Origin: Eupeodes corollae
Taxonomy: Eukaryota > Arthropoda > Insecta > Diptera > Syrphidae
Assembly: GCF_945859685.1 (NCBI RefSeq)
Contig: NC_079149.1
Coordinates: 125,018,065-125,082,064, forward strand
Length of the DNA: 64,000 nt
Reading direction: 5' to 3'
Shown here piece by piece: positions 34,221 through 46,660 of this stretch. Within the stretch, counting starts at the first letter, position 1; every line of letters begins with the position of its first letter. The notes beneath the pieces were generated by a model. The model worked only from the letters and a program-made list of their open reading frames with translations. It ran no database searches and was not told the origin of the DNA. Position numbers and translations under genes: made by a program.

Positions 34221-36229
34221 ATTTTAGACGAATTAACTTTTGACTGCTTTAAAATAACAAATAAATAAACGTTCAGGCTTAAAAAACATTTCAAAAGAAC
34301 TGCGAAACGAATCGAAGGTAATTTTAACTTTTGTATAGACAACATTTTTCCTGTTTTTTCAATCAGCGACTAAAAAGTCAATAAATTAGTAGATTAGCGA
34401 AAACTCTTGAGTGGGAAATGAGTTTCCTTAAAATTTTTGTCTTGCCAACTAGCGATTTGTGAAACTAGTTTAAGGTATAAAAACTGAGACTAAGACATAC
34501 ATTATGATTTAGCTGAGCTTCTGCCATCAATTTTAAACAATTTCTTCAATCCATGTGTGTGATTTTTAAATAAGTTTGTTCCTCGTAACCATAACCAACT
34601 TTATACACATTGTATCCATTTAAATGCAAACTTCTGATTGCCTCATTCTTAAACCTCTCCAAACGAAGCAAACCTTGAAAAGCTCTAAACATTTTAGTAT
34701 AACATATAAGATATCCTAAAAATAAAACTGCCTCAACTGATATTTCAAAATAAATTGCTGCCCTACCAAAAATTACACATTCCAAAATCACACACCAATC
34801 TCCATAAATGCTTTTTACTTCCGCAAAAATAAAACAAAAAACAAACAAACAACAACTTGAACCTACTCATCAAATAGCCCGCCTTTCTTATTTCTTTTGA
34901 AAACTCACACTCTTCCTTAAAAATGGTTGGTATGGGATACTAAATGGAAGTCACACATTTCCATACCATGATGACGAAGACGTAGACGAGGACGAAGGAA
35001 CCAACGGCCATTCATCCGAATCCAATACTATTTTATCTTTCGTCTGCAAAAAGGATATGGGGAAAAGTGTTGAAGATAACAAAACATCCTAATGGCTGAA
35101 CTAGATCCATTTTTCGGGACGACGACAACGAAGACGACTAGGACGAAAGTGTTAAGAGTCCTTATCGTCTCTTCAAGCTGAGGGCAATTTATTTTATTTG
35201 CTTTCTTCTGAGATGATGCCAAAAGCATACAACTTATCCCAGAAAAAAACAACAACAACATAAATACCCTCTGCCTTATTATATGCATGGCTATAGGTAG
35301 ATAGGTTTGTAGGAGCTAGCCAAAGAAAGTGTGAATTTGTATTTAACTATTTTACTTAGAAAAATACGATCTCAGATGAAAAAGGACACAACCCTTACAC
35401 TTATCATGCTCTCGTGTATTTATCTATGCCAACAAATGAGCAATCGCATAAACACAAGAGTATCTACATAAATAAGTTGCTTATACGAGTCTAACCTTAA
35501 ATTCTTAAAATCGACGGTCTTTGCAAAAATAAAATAAATAAAAATAAAATAAAGTGAGCAATTTTGTTTGGGTCCTTTCTTCAAACCATTGAAGAGTTGA
35601 AGAAGAAGTTGAACGTAGAAAAAAAAGGTTCACCGCTAAATTATTCTAGAGCTCATAGGTCTAATGGGCTTCTATTATATAAAGTACCTATTCGTCGTCT
35701 AAGGCTTTGTTAAAATTCTTCTAACCTGAATGTGCAATATAAGATCAAGATGAAGTCCTTTATTGGTTTCATTGAAAAGGGAAAATTTGTCAATGTGAAT
35801 GTTACAATTGGTTTTATTTTGTTAAAAGTTAACCCGTATTCAAGTTGACTACAGAAATTTCTTTCAATAGAAAAATAACCTCAAATTTTAACTTTTAACT
35901 AATTTAAACCAATTACTTTTGAAGTTAATACAAACTTTAACTATGTTTGGTGATAGTGTTCTTAAGGAAGATATGTAAATAATGTCTCTTTACTTTAATA
36001 AAGCCTGGAAGTAAATAAAAAACCAATGGTCTATTATTTTGTAAATGTGTTATGAAAAAAATACAAAATATCGCCCAATAATCAAACTGTGTCATATTTC
36101 AAAATAATTTAAAGGTTCTTTTAGTTACAATATTTTAAGTTTCCATTGCAAATGTGTCACATTTTCTTGGCATCATAGTTTTCAGAAATGTAAGTGTACA
36201 ACTACAAACCTTGTAAGATTTGTGTTCTT
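34221..36229. other. AT-rich stretch, no supported gene
   Basis: No gene recognised. Contains GAC-type tracts at 34970-34998 and 35118-35143. The minus-strand open stretch 34546-34848 (100 codons) is hydrophobic but has no motif I can name and sits in ordinary AT-rich sequence. Confidence 0.5.
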
Positions 36230-36510
36230 TACGCTCTTCACTGTCTATAGCAAAGCCTCTGACAAAATATCTTACAGACTTATACTCTTTAAGCTTTCTA
36301 CTTTCGGTCTTGAGTTTGAATGCATTTTTTTGTAATGCATTTCTTCTTTTCTAGAAAGCCGCATATACAATGTTTAATTCAGAAGCGCTTTTTATTACTC
36401 TTTCCTTGGTATCTTTGGTGTCCCACAAGGTAGCCACTTAGGTCCTCTACTTCTTATCTTCATTATTATTGATATGGAGTTCATTTTCCAATATCTCCCA
36501 ATATTTTGAA
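36230..36510 (+). pseudogene. Jockey-like LINE RT fragment
   Basis: In shifting frames: YSKASDKISYRLILFKLSTF (about 36246-36307; relatives have DFSKAFDRV...LLFKL, RT motif A), SSFLESRIYNV, and LGIFGVPQGSHLGPLLLIFI with IIDMEF (about 36406-36480, motif B with GVPQGSHLGPLLF). The stop codons between these pieces and the loss of the YADD part mark it as a short dead fragment. Confidence 0.8.
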
Positions 36511-37129
36511 GAGAGTTTTATCATTTTGAAATAAAATATTATAAAATAATGAACTAGTGCTTTCAAAAGTAACATTTTGTTTATTAATCAAATAAACAAA
36601 AATCAAATTTTATAAGGTACTGAAAACAATACATTTCTAGTATCCTTGGATGATCTTTATGTTATAATTTTTGTTGCCCATTAATAAAACTTTGGGTCTT
36701 GCAATGAAATAGGGTGACGTTGTTTCCAAAAAATAAAAACACAAAATAAAAAGTTTAAATTAAATCTGCAACGATTTTAGACCTAGAAACCGTAAAGCGG
36801 GCAACCCAAATGTGTAGCCCATTACAAATATTTAATATAGACAAAAAGAAAATATTCAGGTTTACTGATAAATTACACCTGTTTTACCGTTACCAATTTT
36901 ATTCAGAATGTGGATAGATTTCCTCTTTCAAATTATTTTAATTTATTAAGTTTTCCAATAAGAGGTTTTGTTTTTAATATTGCAAAAAACGTGTAGTTTT
37001 TAAGAAACAGAAATGGACGGTTGTATCAATGTAAAAAAGAAGGTATGTCATTAAAAAATAAATTCAATATCAGCAACATGGCAGTTGCACTACATATCTT
37101 TTTCTGTATATAATCAATATCTTCAAGAA
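36511..37129. other. AT-rich stretch, nothing recognised
   Basis: About 620 bases between two LINE fragments without motif or terminal repeat. Confidence 0.45.
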
Positions 37130-37350
37130 TTTTATCTTTGATCGATTTACGTAGTCAGTGTAAACTCTATTCTTTATGAAATAGTTAGTGGATTTCCACA
37201 GGGGTCTGTGCTGGGAAATATACTTTTTAAAGTTTATGCATCCGACCTGCCATCTTTGGACGCAAACAATAAATTTGCTATGTTTGCTGACTTCACATCT
37301 CTTCTTTCGTGTAGCCTATTGCTTCAATGTGTAGCCTAAAATGCTTAATT
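37130..37350 (+). pseudogene. LINE RT fragment (motif B to YADD region)
   Basis: Encodes EIVSGFPQGSVLGNILFKVY, then ASDLPSLDANNKFAMFADFT and SLLS (about 37180-37320). These are the RT motif B block (relatives SGVPQGSVLGPILF) and the catalytic box, here FADF in place of F/YADD, so one catalytic aspartate is gone. A short isolated piece of a jockey-like LINE different from the one just upstream. Confidence 0.8.
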
Positions 37351-37623
37351 AATATCACACAAACAATTTTCATAAGTAAAAAATCAAGGTAATTTATGAA
37401 TAAGTAAGGTTCAATCACACCGTCATATCAGTCCAAAAACTGCTTCTCACAGTGGCAAGTTGAGAGTAGAGAGGCTGTCTAAGACAATTCTGCTTCTCAA
37501 AGCAGGCTCCATGTAGAAAATATGCATAACCAATGGATACCAGTTTTTTAAAGAAAAGGATCATTTTGATACATTTCAACTAACTATCACTCAAGGAAGA
37601 TCGGACGTTTGAGTTATTGTGTT

Positions 37624-37905
37624 ATAAATTAAAATAAATTAGATGGCCCAACAGTCCTTTGCGAACTAGAGCCTAGTGACTTACAACTCTCAACCATTCC
37701 CGTATGCGAGTAATATTGTCAGGAATGGAGGGAACCTACTTTTTAAATACCTTTTTTATGACAAGAGTTACTTTTGGAGAATTTGTCAATTCCTCACAAG
37801 AGGCAGTACCGGTGAAAAGACTTTAAATGGCATAGGTAGGGATCGAACCCAAGACCTCTGGCATGACAGTCCATTGCAGTAACCATCATGCCACGGGTAC
37901 TACTT
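37624..37905 (-). mobile_element. tRNA-derived SINE, copy 2, with target-site duplication
   Basis: Flanked by direct repeats TTATTGTGTT (37614-37623 and 37906-37915). Reverse complement from 37905: AGTAGTACCCGTGGCATGAT (A-box region), GAGGTCTTGGGTTCGATCCC (B box GGTTCGATCCC intact), then TGCCTCTTGTGAGGAATTGA, CTTGTCATAAAAAAGG, TAGGTTCCCTCCATTCCTGA, GTCACTAGGCTCTAGTTCGC and GGACTGTTGGGCCATC. The tail is A/T-rich. Transcription by RNA polymerase III from the A and B boxes and mobilisation by a LINE are expected from the family type. Confidence 0.88.
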
Positions 37906-38597
37906 TTATTGTGTTGACTGAACTTAAAACTATATACCTAGTTTTGCATGCATAAGTTTGCTTAATGTCTACACACTACAGCACAATTATTCTCAGTTGT
38001 TCTTTAACAACACACAGAATTTCTATTTTTTACATTACTTAGTTGCCTCAACCGTAGTTTTTACTTGTAAAATGTTAAGGTTAAAAAGTGACTGATTCAA
38101 AACAGCTCCCTTTCACAGTGAAACAACTTATTAAAAAACGTTTTGTAAACAAACAAAACACAGGAAAAACATTTAACAATGTGTTAAAATATTTTACAGC
38201 TGAAATTGTCATATTCATTGGTAAAAGATTTGAAAATGGAAGAAAAACCTTTTCCTGTTATTGTGGTTCAAAAGCGCACTTAGGTACTGGGAGCATGAAA
38301 AAACACCTATCCTTAAATCCTCCTTTGTTTTGCCACCTGAAATTGGAATACTATATTTGCTATACCCATTCTTCCTTTGACTTGTAGTCAAAGTGAAAAA
38401 TTCTTCGACAAAGATTTTAGCATACTTTTTTCTTGAATGAGCGAATGAGCTTATATCTACACCTCAAACATACTTCTGGATCACCTTGTGCCGATTATTA
38501 TTTGCCTTTCATACAATGTTTTCTTCTCAAAAAATATATTTTTTTTTATAATATCAAAAATAACACTAGAAAATGTGAACACACTTCACCGACAAAC

Positions 38598-38650
38598 CTC
38601 CTCCCCCTCCTCCCTCTCCTCCTCATATTCCTCCCTCACTTCTTACCTCT
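38598..38650 (+). repeat. Pyrimidine-rich (CTC/CCT) tract
   Basis: CTCCTCCCCCTCCTCCCTCT and following CCTCCTC units: almost pure C/T on the plus strand. Such tracts can adopt triplex structure or serve as splice-acceptor-like pyrimidine tracts; no exon is seen next to it. Confidence 0.8.
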
Positions 38651-39790
38651 TCAAACCGCACCTTCACCTCACTCTCTTGTTGATGTGCCGCACTCTATAG
38701 ATTTTCACCTAATTTCTTGACCTGCATTTTGTTCAACTTGATTACCTTCCACAATGTCCTTTAAGAAAAATTATAGCAAAAATTCCCCTCTTAGATAGGA
38801 CTCTATACAATCTTCAAGTAATATAAATTCACCCCCTTTATCATGAATGAGACCTGCGCATTTCAAAATGCAATCCACTCGCTAAAAATCCACCACAGTT
38901 TTGTTCCCCCCTTTGGATAGAAAATACAAAAAAATATCCCCAACACATGAGAATTTGCAAAGATTCAAAATTTTCTGCTCGTAAAACGAAATCCGATGCT
39001 TCACGAATCTGATACCAGTCAGTTACCTCGGAAGCGTGGCGATGTCAAATTAACCTCCGTCTGCATTTCGACGAGATTTTTTGTTCCCACATCAACAACA
39101 ATTCAACACCTTAAAATACTTCTGTCGTGTCTGAAGATTTTGAAATAAAAATCCATAAAGATTTTGTACTTTAATTACAGCCGCCGCCGGTTCTGATATT
39201 TTTTGACAAAAACACAAAATTCAAACCCCCACCCACCCCTCGGGATACGAAAAAAAAAAAACCATCCAAACCCTTGTTTTTGGTGCAATAATCAGCCGAG
39301 TCGATACACGTACGTCTCCGGTTTATATAGATTTTGAAAGCCTTTAATACTTCTTTAGATCATTTTCTAAGTGGGTGCAATGTGAGATTAGATGTGAATC
39401 GTCCTTTAAGCCTTCAATTTCAGGCCAAACAAAAAGAAAGAGAATACAAATAGTGCAAAGTTGTTTTATATATTTTTTGAAAATTTGTATGTGTTTTTTT
39501 TGTTTTAATTCTGTTTTGTTTAAATAAGAAAATGCATTTCCGTTTAAAGGATAACGATTTTAGCCATGGCCCATGTAACACGGTGCAAAAGTGTTAAATG
39601 TATGCAGCAGTGCATATACTGCATAGTGTCTCCTCTCTGCATTTCAATTTTTTAAATCCCCAAGGGGATTCATGTGTGTGAAATCCTTTTAGAAAAATCA
39701 CATCTAGATAAAAGGCTAAAAATGAAATAAATTCAAAAAGAAGAAAATTCAACAAAAATAAAGGATAAGCGTGTGAATTCCATTAGCTTC

Positions 39791-39937
39791 GCGTCCTCGT
39801 CTTCGTCCTTGCCGTCATCGTCACCATCATCATCATCGTTGTCGTTATCATCGTCCTCGTCATCATCGTCGTTTTCGTTGACGGATTTCGGTTGTCGGTT
39901 TTCAGTTGTCGTTCTCGTCATCGTCATCGTCCTCGTT
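39791..39937. repeat. Long interrupted (GTC/ATC)n microsatellite
   Basis: About 150 bases of CGTCCTCGTC, CATCATCATC and CGTCATCGTC units interrupted by GGTTGTCGGTTTTC. On the minus strand it gives a run of D/E codons (an apparent 64-codon frame) that I do not regard as a gene. Confidence 0.85.
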
Positions 39938-42900
39938 CATCACTTCACAATTTTTATTTTATTTTTGTGAGTGTGCATCCAGAAGTGCAACGAAAATGTA
40001 AAAAATAAAATTTTAAAGAAAAATAAAGGATATAAGTAAAATTCTAGGATAAGATACATAAGAAAAAGATATATAAAAATATACTTTGGTGTTTTGCATA
40101 TTATATACCATATGCATAAGAGGCAGAGGGAATAAATTACTAAAGTGGTACTACACACTCAACTCAACTTTGAAGACGTCTAAAGCTGACAGCAGAAGAA
40201 GCAGCAACACAAACAACAAAAACAAACATCAGCTCAGCAACACCATCATCAGACCCAGAGTATACTTCAGCTTTAGCTTAAGCTGATGCTCCTTGGTCCT
40301 TGCTCCTGCTCCTGAATTTTGATCCTGATCCTGATTCTGTTTCTGAGTCTCTTTGCTTCGTTCTGTAACTCTGACTCTTCACAAGTTCAGGTGAATATTT
40401 GATTTGAATTGAATTGGCCGTTTGTGGCAGAGATTTTACCTCGTTTTCATGGCTTTTCTTGTAGTACAACAAAAACTTAGGACAGGAGTTAAATTTTCCT
40501 GAATCCTGAAGTATATGTGGGCGGGATGGGATACTCTTAGCAAAAACCTATTGTATATAACCTATAACCCTGTGTTATAGGTTTGTATCCTTATACGAAC
40601 ACGAATTTATGCTGATTATACGGGTGAGCTGGAAGATGTAGATGAGGGGGATAGTCGGGGGCTAAGGGTGTACATTTATATATATTCCTTGTGTTTGGGG
40701 GATTACGCAATTTCCCAGCGGATTTATGTGTTGTGTACAACGGAATTGGGTTGCCTGCTGGGAATTTGTTGGGATTAGAAGCAGAGTTAAGTTAAACGTT
40801 TCGAATAGAAGGTATATTATAGGTAGGTAGGTAGGTTTTATGTAGCTACAAGTCTACAAAATGCGAGTTGTATACATATATAGTATAGAGAAAGGACGAT
40901 TCGGGACTGGGCTCCATTGTTTATTGAGGCGTATCACGTGTATAAGTGGAATTTTAAGGATGTTGTATAAACCTATTGTTGTTACATGCGGTCTTTGGGT
41001 GATATATACGAATAGGTACATGCGGACAGAGCTATAAGAATAAGGATAACTTCAAACTTTACGTTAACGACTATAAGACCGACGACGACGACTATAAAAT
41101 ATGTGAATATATTTTGTTGACAACAACTTTTTCAAGAGTTATGAAGGCAATATTTGAATGACTTTTGTCTTGTCAAAGATATGATAATGATGTTTTCTGG
41201 CTATAGTGAAAAAGGATTAAAAGGTTATTCGGCTGCGGTTTGAAGTAGGTTCATAAATTAAATGGAATTTCATAGTCTGCAGGGATTAAAATTTAAATAT
41301 GATATAACTATACAAGTTCTGCTTGCAAACCTATGTTTGTGAATATTAAGTTTGTCTTTAGAGTGAGTTAAATCGATATATTTTTCAAGATATAAAATTA
41401 TTAATTTTCTTTTGGAAAACTTCAGACGTCACTCAATCAAAAAAGTTATGAGGACTTTTCGTTTTTGCAATCGAAACATAATTCACTTCAATTATGTTTG
41501 ACTTATGTGGACCATAGTTAGACCACATCTTTTTGAAAATTTAACTGTCTAAAAGACAAACATTTCTCCAGGCTTTTTTAATTTTTTTTTGCAATGATAT
41601 TTATGTGGCCTACCAAGTAATTGATTTAAAAATGTTTACTTGATGAAAGATGGTAACAATAACAAAAATGTTTATGAGTCTTATGAATTTAAGTTTTTTT
41701 AAACTGTTTTTTTTTTTTTTTTTTAAATCTATTAGTTTTAAAAAACAAAAATCAATGCTCAGAATATTTATTACTGGATCACTTACAATTTCGGACACAG
41801 TCTTCTATAAATTTTGAAAATACAATAAATCATTAGTAAGCATATTGTGGCTCTTTAATTTTCAAAAACAAATGATGAATTCTTTGTGATTTTAAAAATG
41901 TCTTAATAATAATAACAAATAAAAATTAAATTTAAAACCATTTAGAAGAATTTTTTAAATTTTAAATCATAACGATTAAATTTGTGCACTATTTGTATCT
42001 TAAAAATTATTCGTTTAAAGTGCTTCCGTTAGTATTATTTATTAAGAAAATTAACTATGTTTATCTTCTAGATATTAAATTAAATTGACGAGATTTAGAT
42101 TTAAAAATAAAAATTAAATGATTTGTCAATATTAAAAATTGACTGATTTTGTTACACAATTCTTAAATTTCTCACATTCCTGTCTTCCGATTTTTCTAAA
42201 AGCTTTATAACAATATTTTGTGTCAAATAATTAAATATGAAAAAAAAATATATTTTTTTGGTCTCATAGTTTTTTGTTGTTTTTGTAGGTTCTCGTGTTT
42301 AAAAAAAATTCCAGATTTAGTAAAGTATGTTAACATATGATAAATATATATGATTTCAATATTAATTTTTGTTTGGAAGGTATTTAATCGAAATCACATT
42401 TTTACCATTTTAAGAAACCATTTTTGAAGGTTTTTATTTCTTATAAAATTCCCATTGATTTTTCTAAGAACAAGAAAATTTTGAGTTCAATGAAATAATT
42501 TTCAATTAAACATATTCATAATATGTTCTGCAAAAATAGTTTTTTTTACTAGATTTGTTAAGATTTGTATTTTCTAAGAAAAACTAAATTCCAAAAACGT
42601 GTATTTTATATTGCTTTTTGTCAGATAAAATTAGTTTAAAAGCACCATTTTAAATTGTTGCCAAGGTATTTTATATTTATTAGTTTTAACAATTTTAGTA
42701 GTGTCTTCTTTTTTTGAAAAAATTGTAAGGTATTTCGATTTTTTTCAAAATTGTAAGTTGTTTTTTGAAGAATAAAATTATTTTGGAGGTTATGCCATTC
42801 GTTCTTTAAATATTCGAGATGACAACATTTTTGTTCAATATTTTTTTTTTAGGGAACTTTCAATTTAACAAATCGTACCGATCAAAATATCTTCTTATTA

Positions 42901-43309
42901 GAAGATAAAAATAAATATAGATCTTCATAATTTTTCAATTGATTGTTCTGCAAACCAGTAAATATTTCAGGACAAACAATTTTGAACAAGAAGAAATTTA
43001 ATTTAAAAAAAAATCAGAAAGAATTGTTTTAAAATTTTATTTCCGTTCAATATTAAACACTTCATTCTATTCTATTCTTTTTGAATTTAAATTTATATGA
43101 GTTTTATGAAAAATACATCAATGAAGAACCTTAAAATAAATTATTTAATGTTTTAATTAAAAACAATTATATAGAACTGAGAGTATTTTTTAAGAAATTA
43201 TATTACATTAAAAAGTTCAAATCTTCTGAACAGTAATTTGAAACTGTTTTTAAATCATTCATTCCATATATTCTTAACAACAAATTGTTAACATACTATA
43301 ATTGTTAAA

Positions 43310-43690
43310 CAAATTTGAAATTAATTTTTATTTGTTCACATAAATATTATTGAATGGTGAGAATTTCGTAAAAATAATCCTAAGAAATCAAACAAAACAA
43401 AAATGATAAGAAATGGACGCAATAAATTGTGTGATTTTAATTTATTAACAAATGTGATTTTAAAATGAAACAACATTTTAATTAATTGTAAATTCATAAT
43501 AAATTCTTCCACGATTTTAAGATCACAATTTCGAACTATTTAAATTACTACTCAATAAAATTGAAAATTTGTACCTCAGTTTTACAACCTTAAACAAGAA
43601 ATAGTTTTTTTTTAATGATTCATATGGAAACTGAACGATTTTGAGGAGAGCCTTTTAAGATTGATAGAAATGTTAGAAATAATATTTACG
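43310..43690 (+). repeat. Old duplicated segment, copy A
   Basis: Matches 46,250-46,660 in direct orientation. The clearest block is ATTTTGAGGAGAGCCTTTTA (43638-43657), identical at 46,581-46,600. Flanking similarities are GATTTTAATTTATT, ATTGTAAATTCATA and TTTGTACCTC/TTTGTACCTA in the same order. Fainter similarity may extend upstream (TGTTCTGCAAACCAGTAAA at about 42944 against CTCTGCGAACCAGTAAAA at about 46091). No coding potential seen. Confidence 0.65.
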
Positions 43691-43726
43691 AACAGAAATG
43701 AAATTACAAAATTATAGTTACATCTA

Positions 43727-43967
43727 GTACCTGCGGCATGATTGTTAGTGCGGTGGGTTCGCTCCGTGAACTTTTTTTTTCACGGGTACAAATACTCCAA
43801 GAGTAATTCTTCTCATGAAAAGTGCTTTCTTAAATTAGCCGTTCGGATTCGGCTTAAAATTGTAAGTCCACTCTATCCCTGACAAAATTACTCGTACACA
43901 GGAATGGTTGAGTGTCGTAAGTCACTAGGCCCTAGTTCTCAACGGACTGTTGCGCCACCTAATTTTA
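43727..43967 (+). mobile_element. tRNA-derived SINE, copy 3 (internally deleted)
   Basis: Begins GTACCTGCGGCATGATTGTT with AGTGCGGTGGGTTCGCTCCG (B box moved close to the A box by a deletion). It continues with CACGGGTAC, CCAAGAGTAATTCTTCTCAT, TAGCCGTTCGGATTCGGCTT, CACAGGAATGGTTGAGTG, GTCACTAGGCCCTAGTTCTC and GGACTGTTGCGCCACC. Same order as the other copies. No target-site duplication obvious by eye. Confidence 0.82.
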
Positions 43968-44124
43968 AATTTAAAAAACCATTTCTTATCAGTTATTTGT
44001 TGTTTTTGAAAGTATTATAAACAAAAAGTAAACAACAATATTTTAAATGGGATAAAATTAGTTTGGTTTCAGGATCTTTTCTTTTTAGTCGAAAATCAAT
44101 TTTTAATAGTTTTAAAAACAATAA

Positions 44125-45790
44125 TTAACTTCCCATAGGAAGTTATTGTAATGGGTCCGATTTGTCAAATTGAACATTTTGACATTTCTCGACGTTTCAA
44201 GGTCCCTAGTGTCGCAAATAAAAGATTTTTAGAAAGATGTCTGTGCGTGGGTGTGTACGTTCGTTCGTACGTCCGTACGTTCGCGTCGTTTTTTTCGTTG
44301 TCCATAGCTAAAGAACTAAATGAGATATAGACTTCAAATAAATATTATTAAACAGATAAAAAGGAAGAAAGAGGCTCTCTAGGAAATTGCGTGGGTGGTT
44401 TTTTACCATAGCAGTTTAAAAAAAGTTAATAATTTTGGTTAACCCTAGATATCTTACCATCCAAAAATGCTAGAGACTTGAATTAAATTTTATGTAATAT
44501 ATTATAACGTGATACCAAACCAATATATTTAAAAAATCAATAAACGGTTTTTTATAAATTAACAAACTAAAACAAAATTTGTCACCTCGTAAATTTTACG
44601 AATACAAAATAATTTTATCTCCAAAACAATTTTGTTCTACGAAAAATAAAGTTTTTAACATCTGGTAAATTTTGAAAAAAATCGAATTGACAGTTTTTTT
44701 CATAAAAAATAAAAATCTAAATAAAACATTACTCAAAGTTGGTAACAATTTAATTTCGGTTCAAATATCTTTTCAAAAATTTGATATTATGGTTTTTAAC
44801 TAATTTTAACTTATAAGCAATATTGTTTTCAACATTCAGTAAAATTATAACCTAAACAAAAAAATTAATAAAAGTTGGTAAAAATTGATTTTCGACTCGA
44901 AAATCTTTTGAAGACTTTCAAGATATTTGCTTTAATCTTCTTTTATCTTTTATCGAATGCCGAAAATCTCGAAAATAAAAAAAAATTATCTAGAACTCAA
45001 AAATCTCGAATCCACAAAAAACCAGAATTAAAAAAAATCTCGAAATTTGTATTTTTAACAGTTAAAAGACAATAAAACACAAATACATCAGTTTACCCAA
45101 TATTTTATTTTCTGAACAAGAAAAAAAATTTTTGCAAACAATAAGAAAGGTGCATGTGTAGCAATTTGCAATTGTATGATTGATAATTTTACTTGTCAAC
45201 TTTAATTTTGTTAAGGAGAAGTAAGTTATCCAGAATGTATGTTTGAATTTTTGCATTCGAGATTTTTTTTTTGGATTTTGGCATTTCGAGATTTTATTTT
45301 CTATATTTTTGTTTTCTCGATTTTTCCATTCTAGATTTTTGTTTTCGAGATTTTCATATTCGAGGTTTTTACTTTCTAGATAATTAATTTCTAGATATCG
45401 TGGTAGACCCTGTATAAACATTTAAGAAATAGTCCGTTTTTTTTATAAAAAAAAAACAAACTCTACAAAAATAGTACCAAATTTGGTAAAAATTGACGTT
45501 CGGTTCTTGTTATTTCTCAAATTAATTTTATTCAATCAGTTTGTAAAAATTTAAGAAATTCTACTAAAATTAAAAAAAAAATGTTTTGACTAAAAATCTA
45601 TTTAACAAAACTAGATTTTTAAACTTAACTGTTTCTTGATATGAAAACTAATGATGGTAATTTTAAAATTTTTAAGAATAATTCAATTGACAATTTTTTT
45701 AAACCCAACAAAAATACCTACATACTTTTAAACAAGACAAATAGACAGACGGGATGAGAAGTTATCAGTGTGGGTAGCAGCCCCGCCTCT
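44125..45790 (+). repeat. Dispersed repeat family, copy 5 (with nested insert)
   Basis: Head TTAACTTCCCATAGGAAGTT (44125), GTAATGGGTCCGATTTGTCA, TCTCGACGTTTCAAGGTCCC and a GTACGTTCGTTCGTACGTCC patch. GAACTAAATGAGATATAGAC follows. One clear unit landmark GAATTGACAG lies at 44684; the second is partly deleted near 44,845. The tail is AGACGGGATGAGAAGTTATC, then AGTGTGGGTAGCAGCCCCGC, ending about 45,790. A block of about 465 bp (44,957-45,421) is foreign to the family and is listed separately. Confidence 0.8.
44957..45421. mobile_element. Foldback-like insert made of inverted arrays of 15-bp units
   Basis: The right arm (about 45,255-45,398) is a tandem array of a 15-bp unit close to TTCTCGAGATTTTTG: TTTCGAGATTTTATT, TTCTATATTTTTGTT, TTCTCGATTTTTCCA, TTCTAGATTTTTGTT, TTCGAGATTTTCATA and so on. 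The left arm (about 44,957-45,050) contains the same kind of unit in inverted orientation (CCGAAAATCTCGAAAATAAA, AAAAATCTCGAA). Between them lies about 200 bp of unrelated AT-rich DNA. The right edge TGGTAGACCCTGTATAAACA could be a terminal sequence; no matching left end was found. Inverted arms of short tandem units are known from foldback elements. The 119-codon minus-strand frame here is an artefact of the 15-bp periodicity. Confidence 0.6.
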
Positions 45791-46249
45791 TTTTGAAATA
45801 ATAGTTTGAAGTCAATAATTTAATCTTTTAATATCAATTTTTGCCAATTACGTGTAGGATTTCTTAAAGACTCTTATTTTTTATAAAAAGAAACTCTTTA
45901 TTGGATTTCAAAAATGTTATTTCTTGATGTATAAATTGCTTTGGAATCTTTTGCTGTTCGAAATATATTCGAATTTGTACCAATTTGGTATCTTGTCATG
46001 TGCAACATACAATTTTATTGAAGTCAGTAGCGTTATTGGTTCAAGGGATATTTAGGGTCAACCCATTTAAAAAACAAATAATTGATTTTGCTCTGCGAAC
46101 CAGTAAAAAGCTCAGAAATTATCAATCAAATAAAAGCTCAAAAATAAGTGTTTTAGTTTTTAATTTAGAATAATAAAAAATTTAGAATTGCAAGCGTTTT
46201 TTTTGATAATGTGGCAGTAAAATGTTCAAAATCTTTATAGAAATAATTT

Positions 46250-46660
46250 GAATATGGTTATTGGAATCATTAATTTTTTTTTTACATTGGTTAATATTAA
46301 ATACAAATATAATGTATAATAAAATACAAGATCTGATGAAATAAAAACTAGAAAAAATGGAAAATCAATTGGTCAAATTAACCATGACACTCTTAAAAAA
46401 TGAAAAGATTTTAATTTATTTACAAATAAGACTTTTTAAATTAACATTCAAATTCATTGTAAATTCATATTAATTTTTTTTTTACAATTTTCAAACTTCT
46501 ACTGATTTGAAACTTTGTACCTAGTTCTGAAAGATTTTGCAAGAAATATAATTTTTTCAACGATTCACTTGAAAATTAAACCATTTTGAGGAGAGCCTTT
46601 TACGATTTTCTGAAACATTAGAAAAATAATTGTGAACAAAAATAAAATTTCAAAGTTAAA
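46250..46660 (+). repeat. Old duplicated segment, copy B
   Basis: Direct-orientation partner of 43,310-43,690, sharing ATTTTGAGGAGAGCCTTTTA (46,581-46,600). Clearly diverged, so ancient. Confidence 0.65.

Larger units (their letters stand above)
37916..43726. other. Non-coding stretch with simple repeats; part of an old duplicated segment
   Basis: No gene recognised over 5.8 kb. It holds a pyrimidine-rich tract at 38598-38650 and a (GTC/ATC)n region at 39791-39937, plus an 18-base-class T-run at about 41707-41724. From about 42.5 kb onward the sequence resembles 45.8-46.66 kb (see the separate repeat entry). The open stretches 38088-38387 and 38433-38720 have no recognised motif. Confidence 0.5.

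Noticed and set aside
39733..39927. Acidic D/E-rich minus-strand frame
   Set aside because: Direct translation of the interrupted GTC/ATC microsatellite.
45062..45421. 119-codon frame with repeated LENKNLE-like peptide
   Set aside because: The peptide repeat is just the 15-bp tandem DNA unit of the foldback-like insert in translation.
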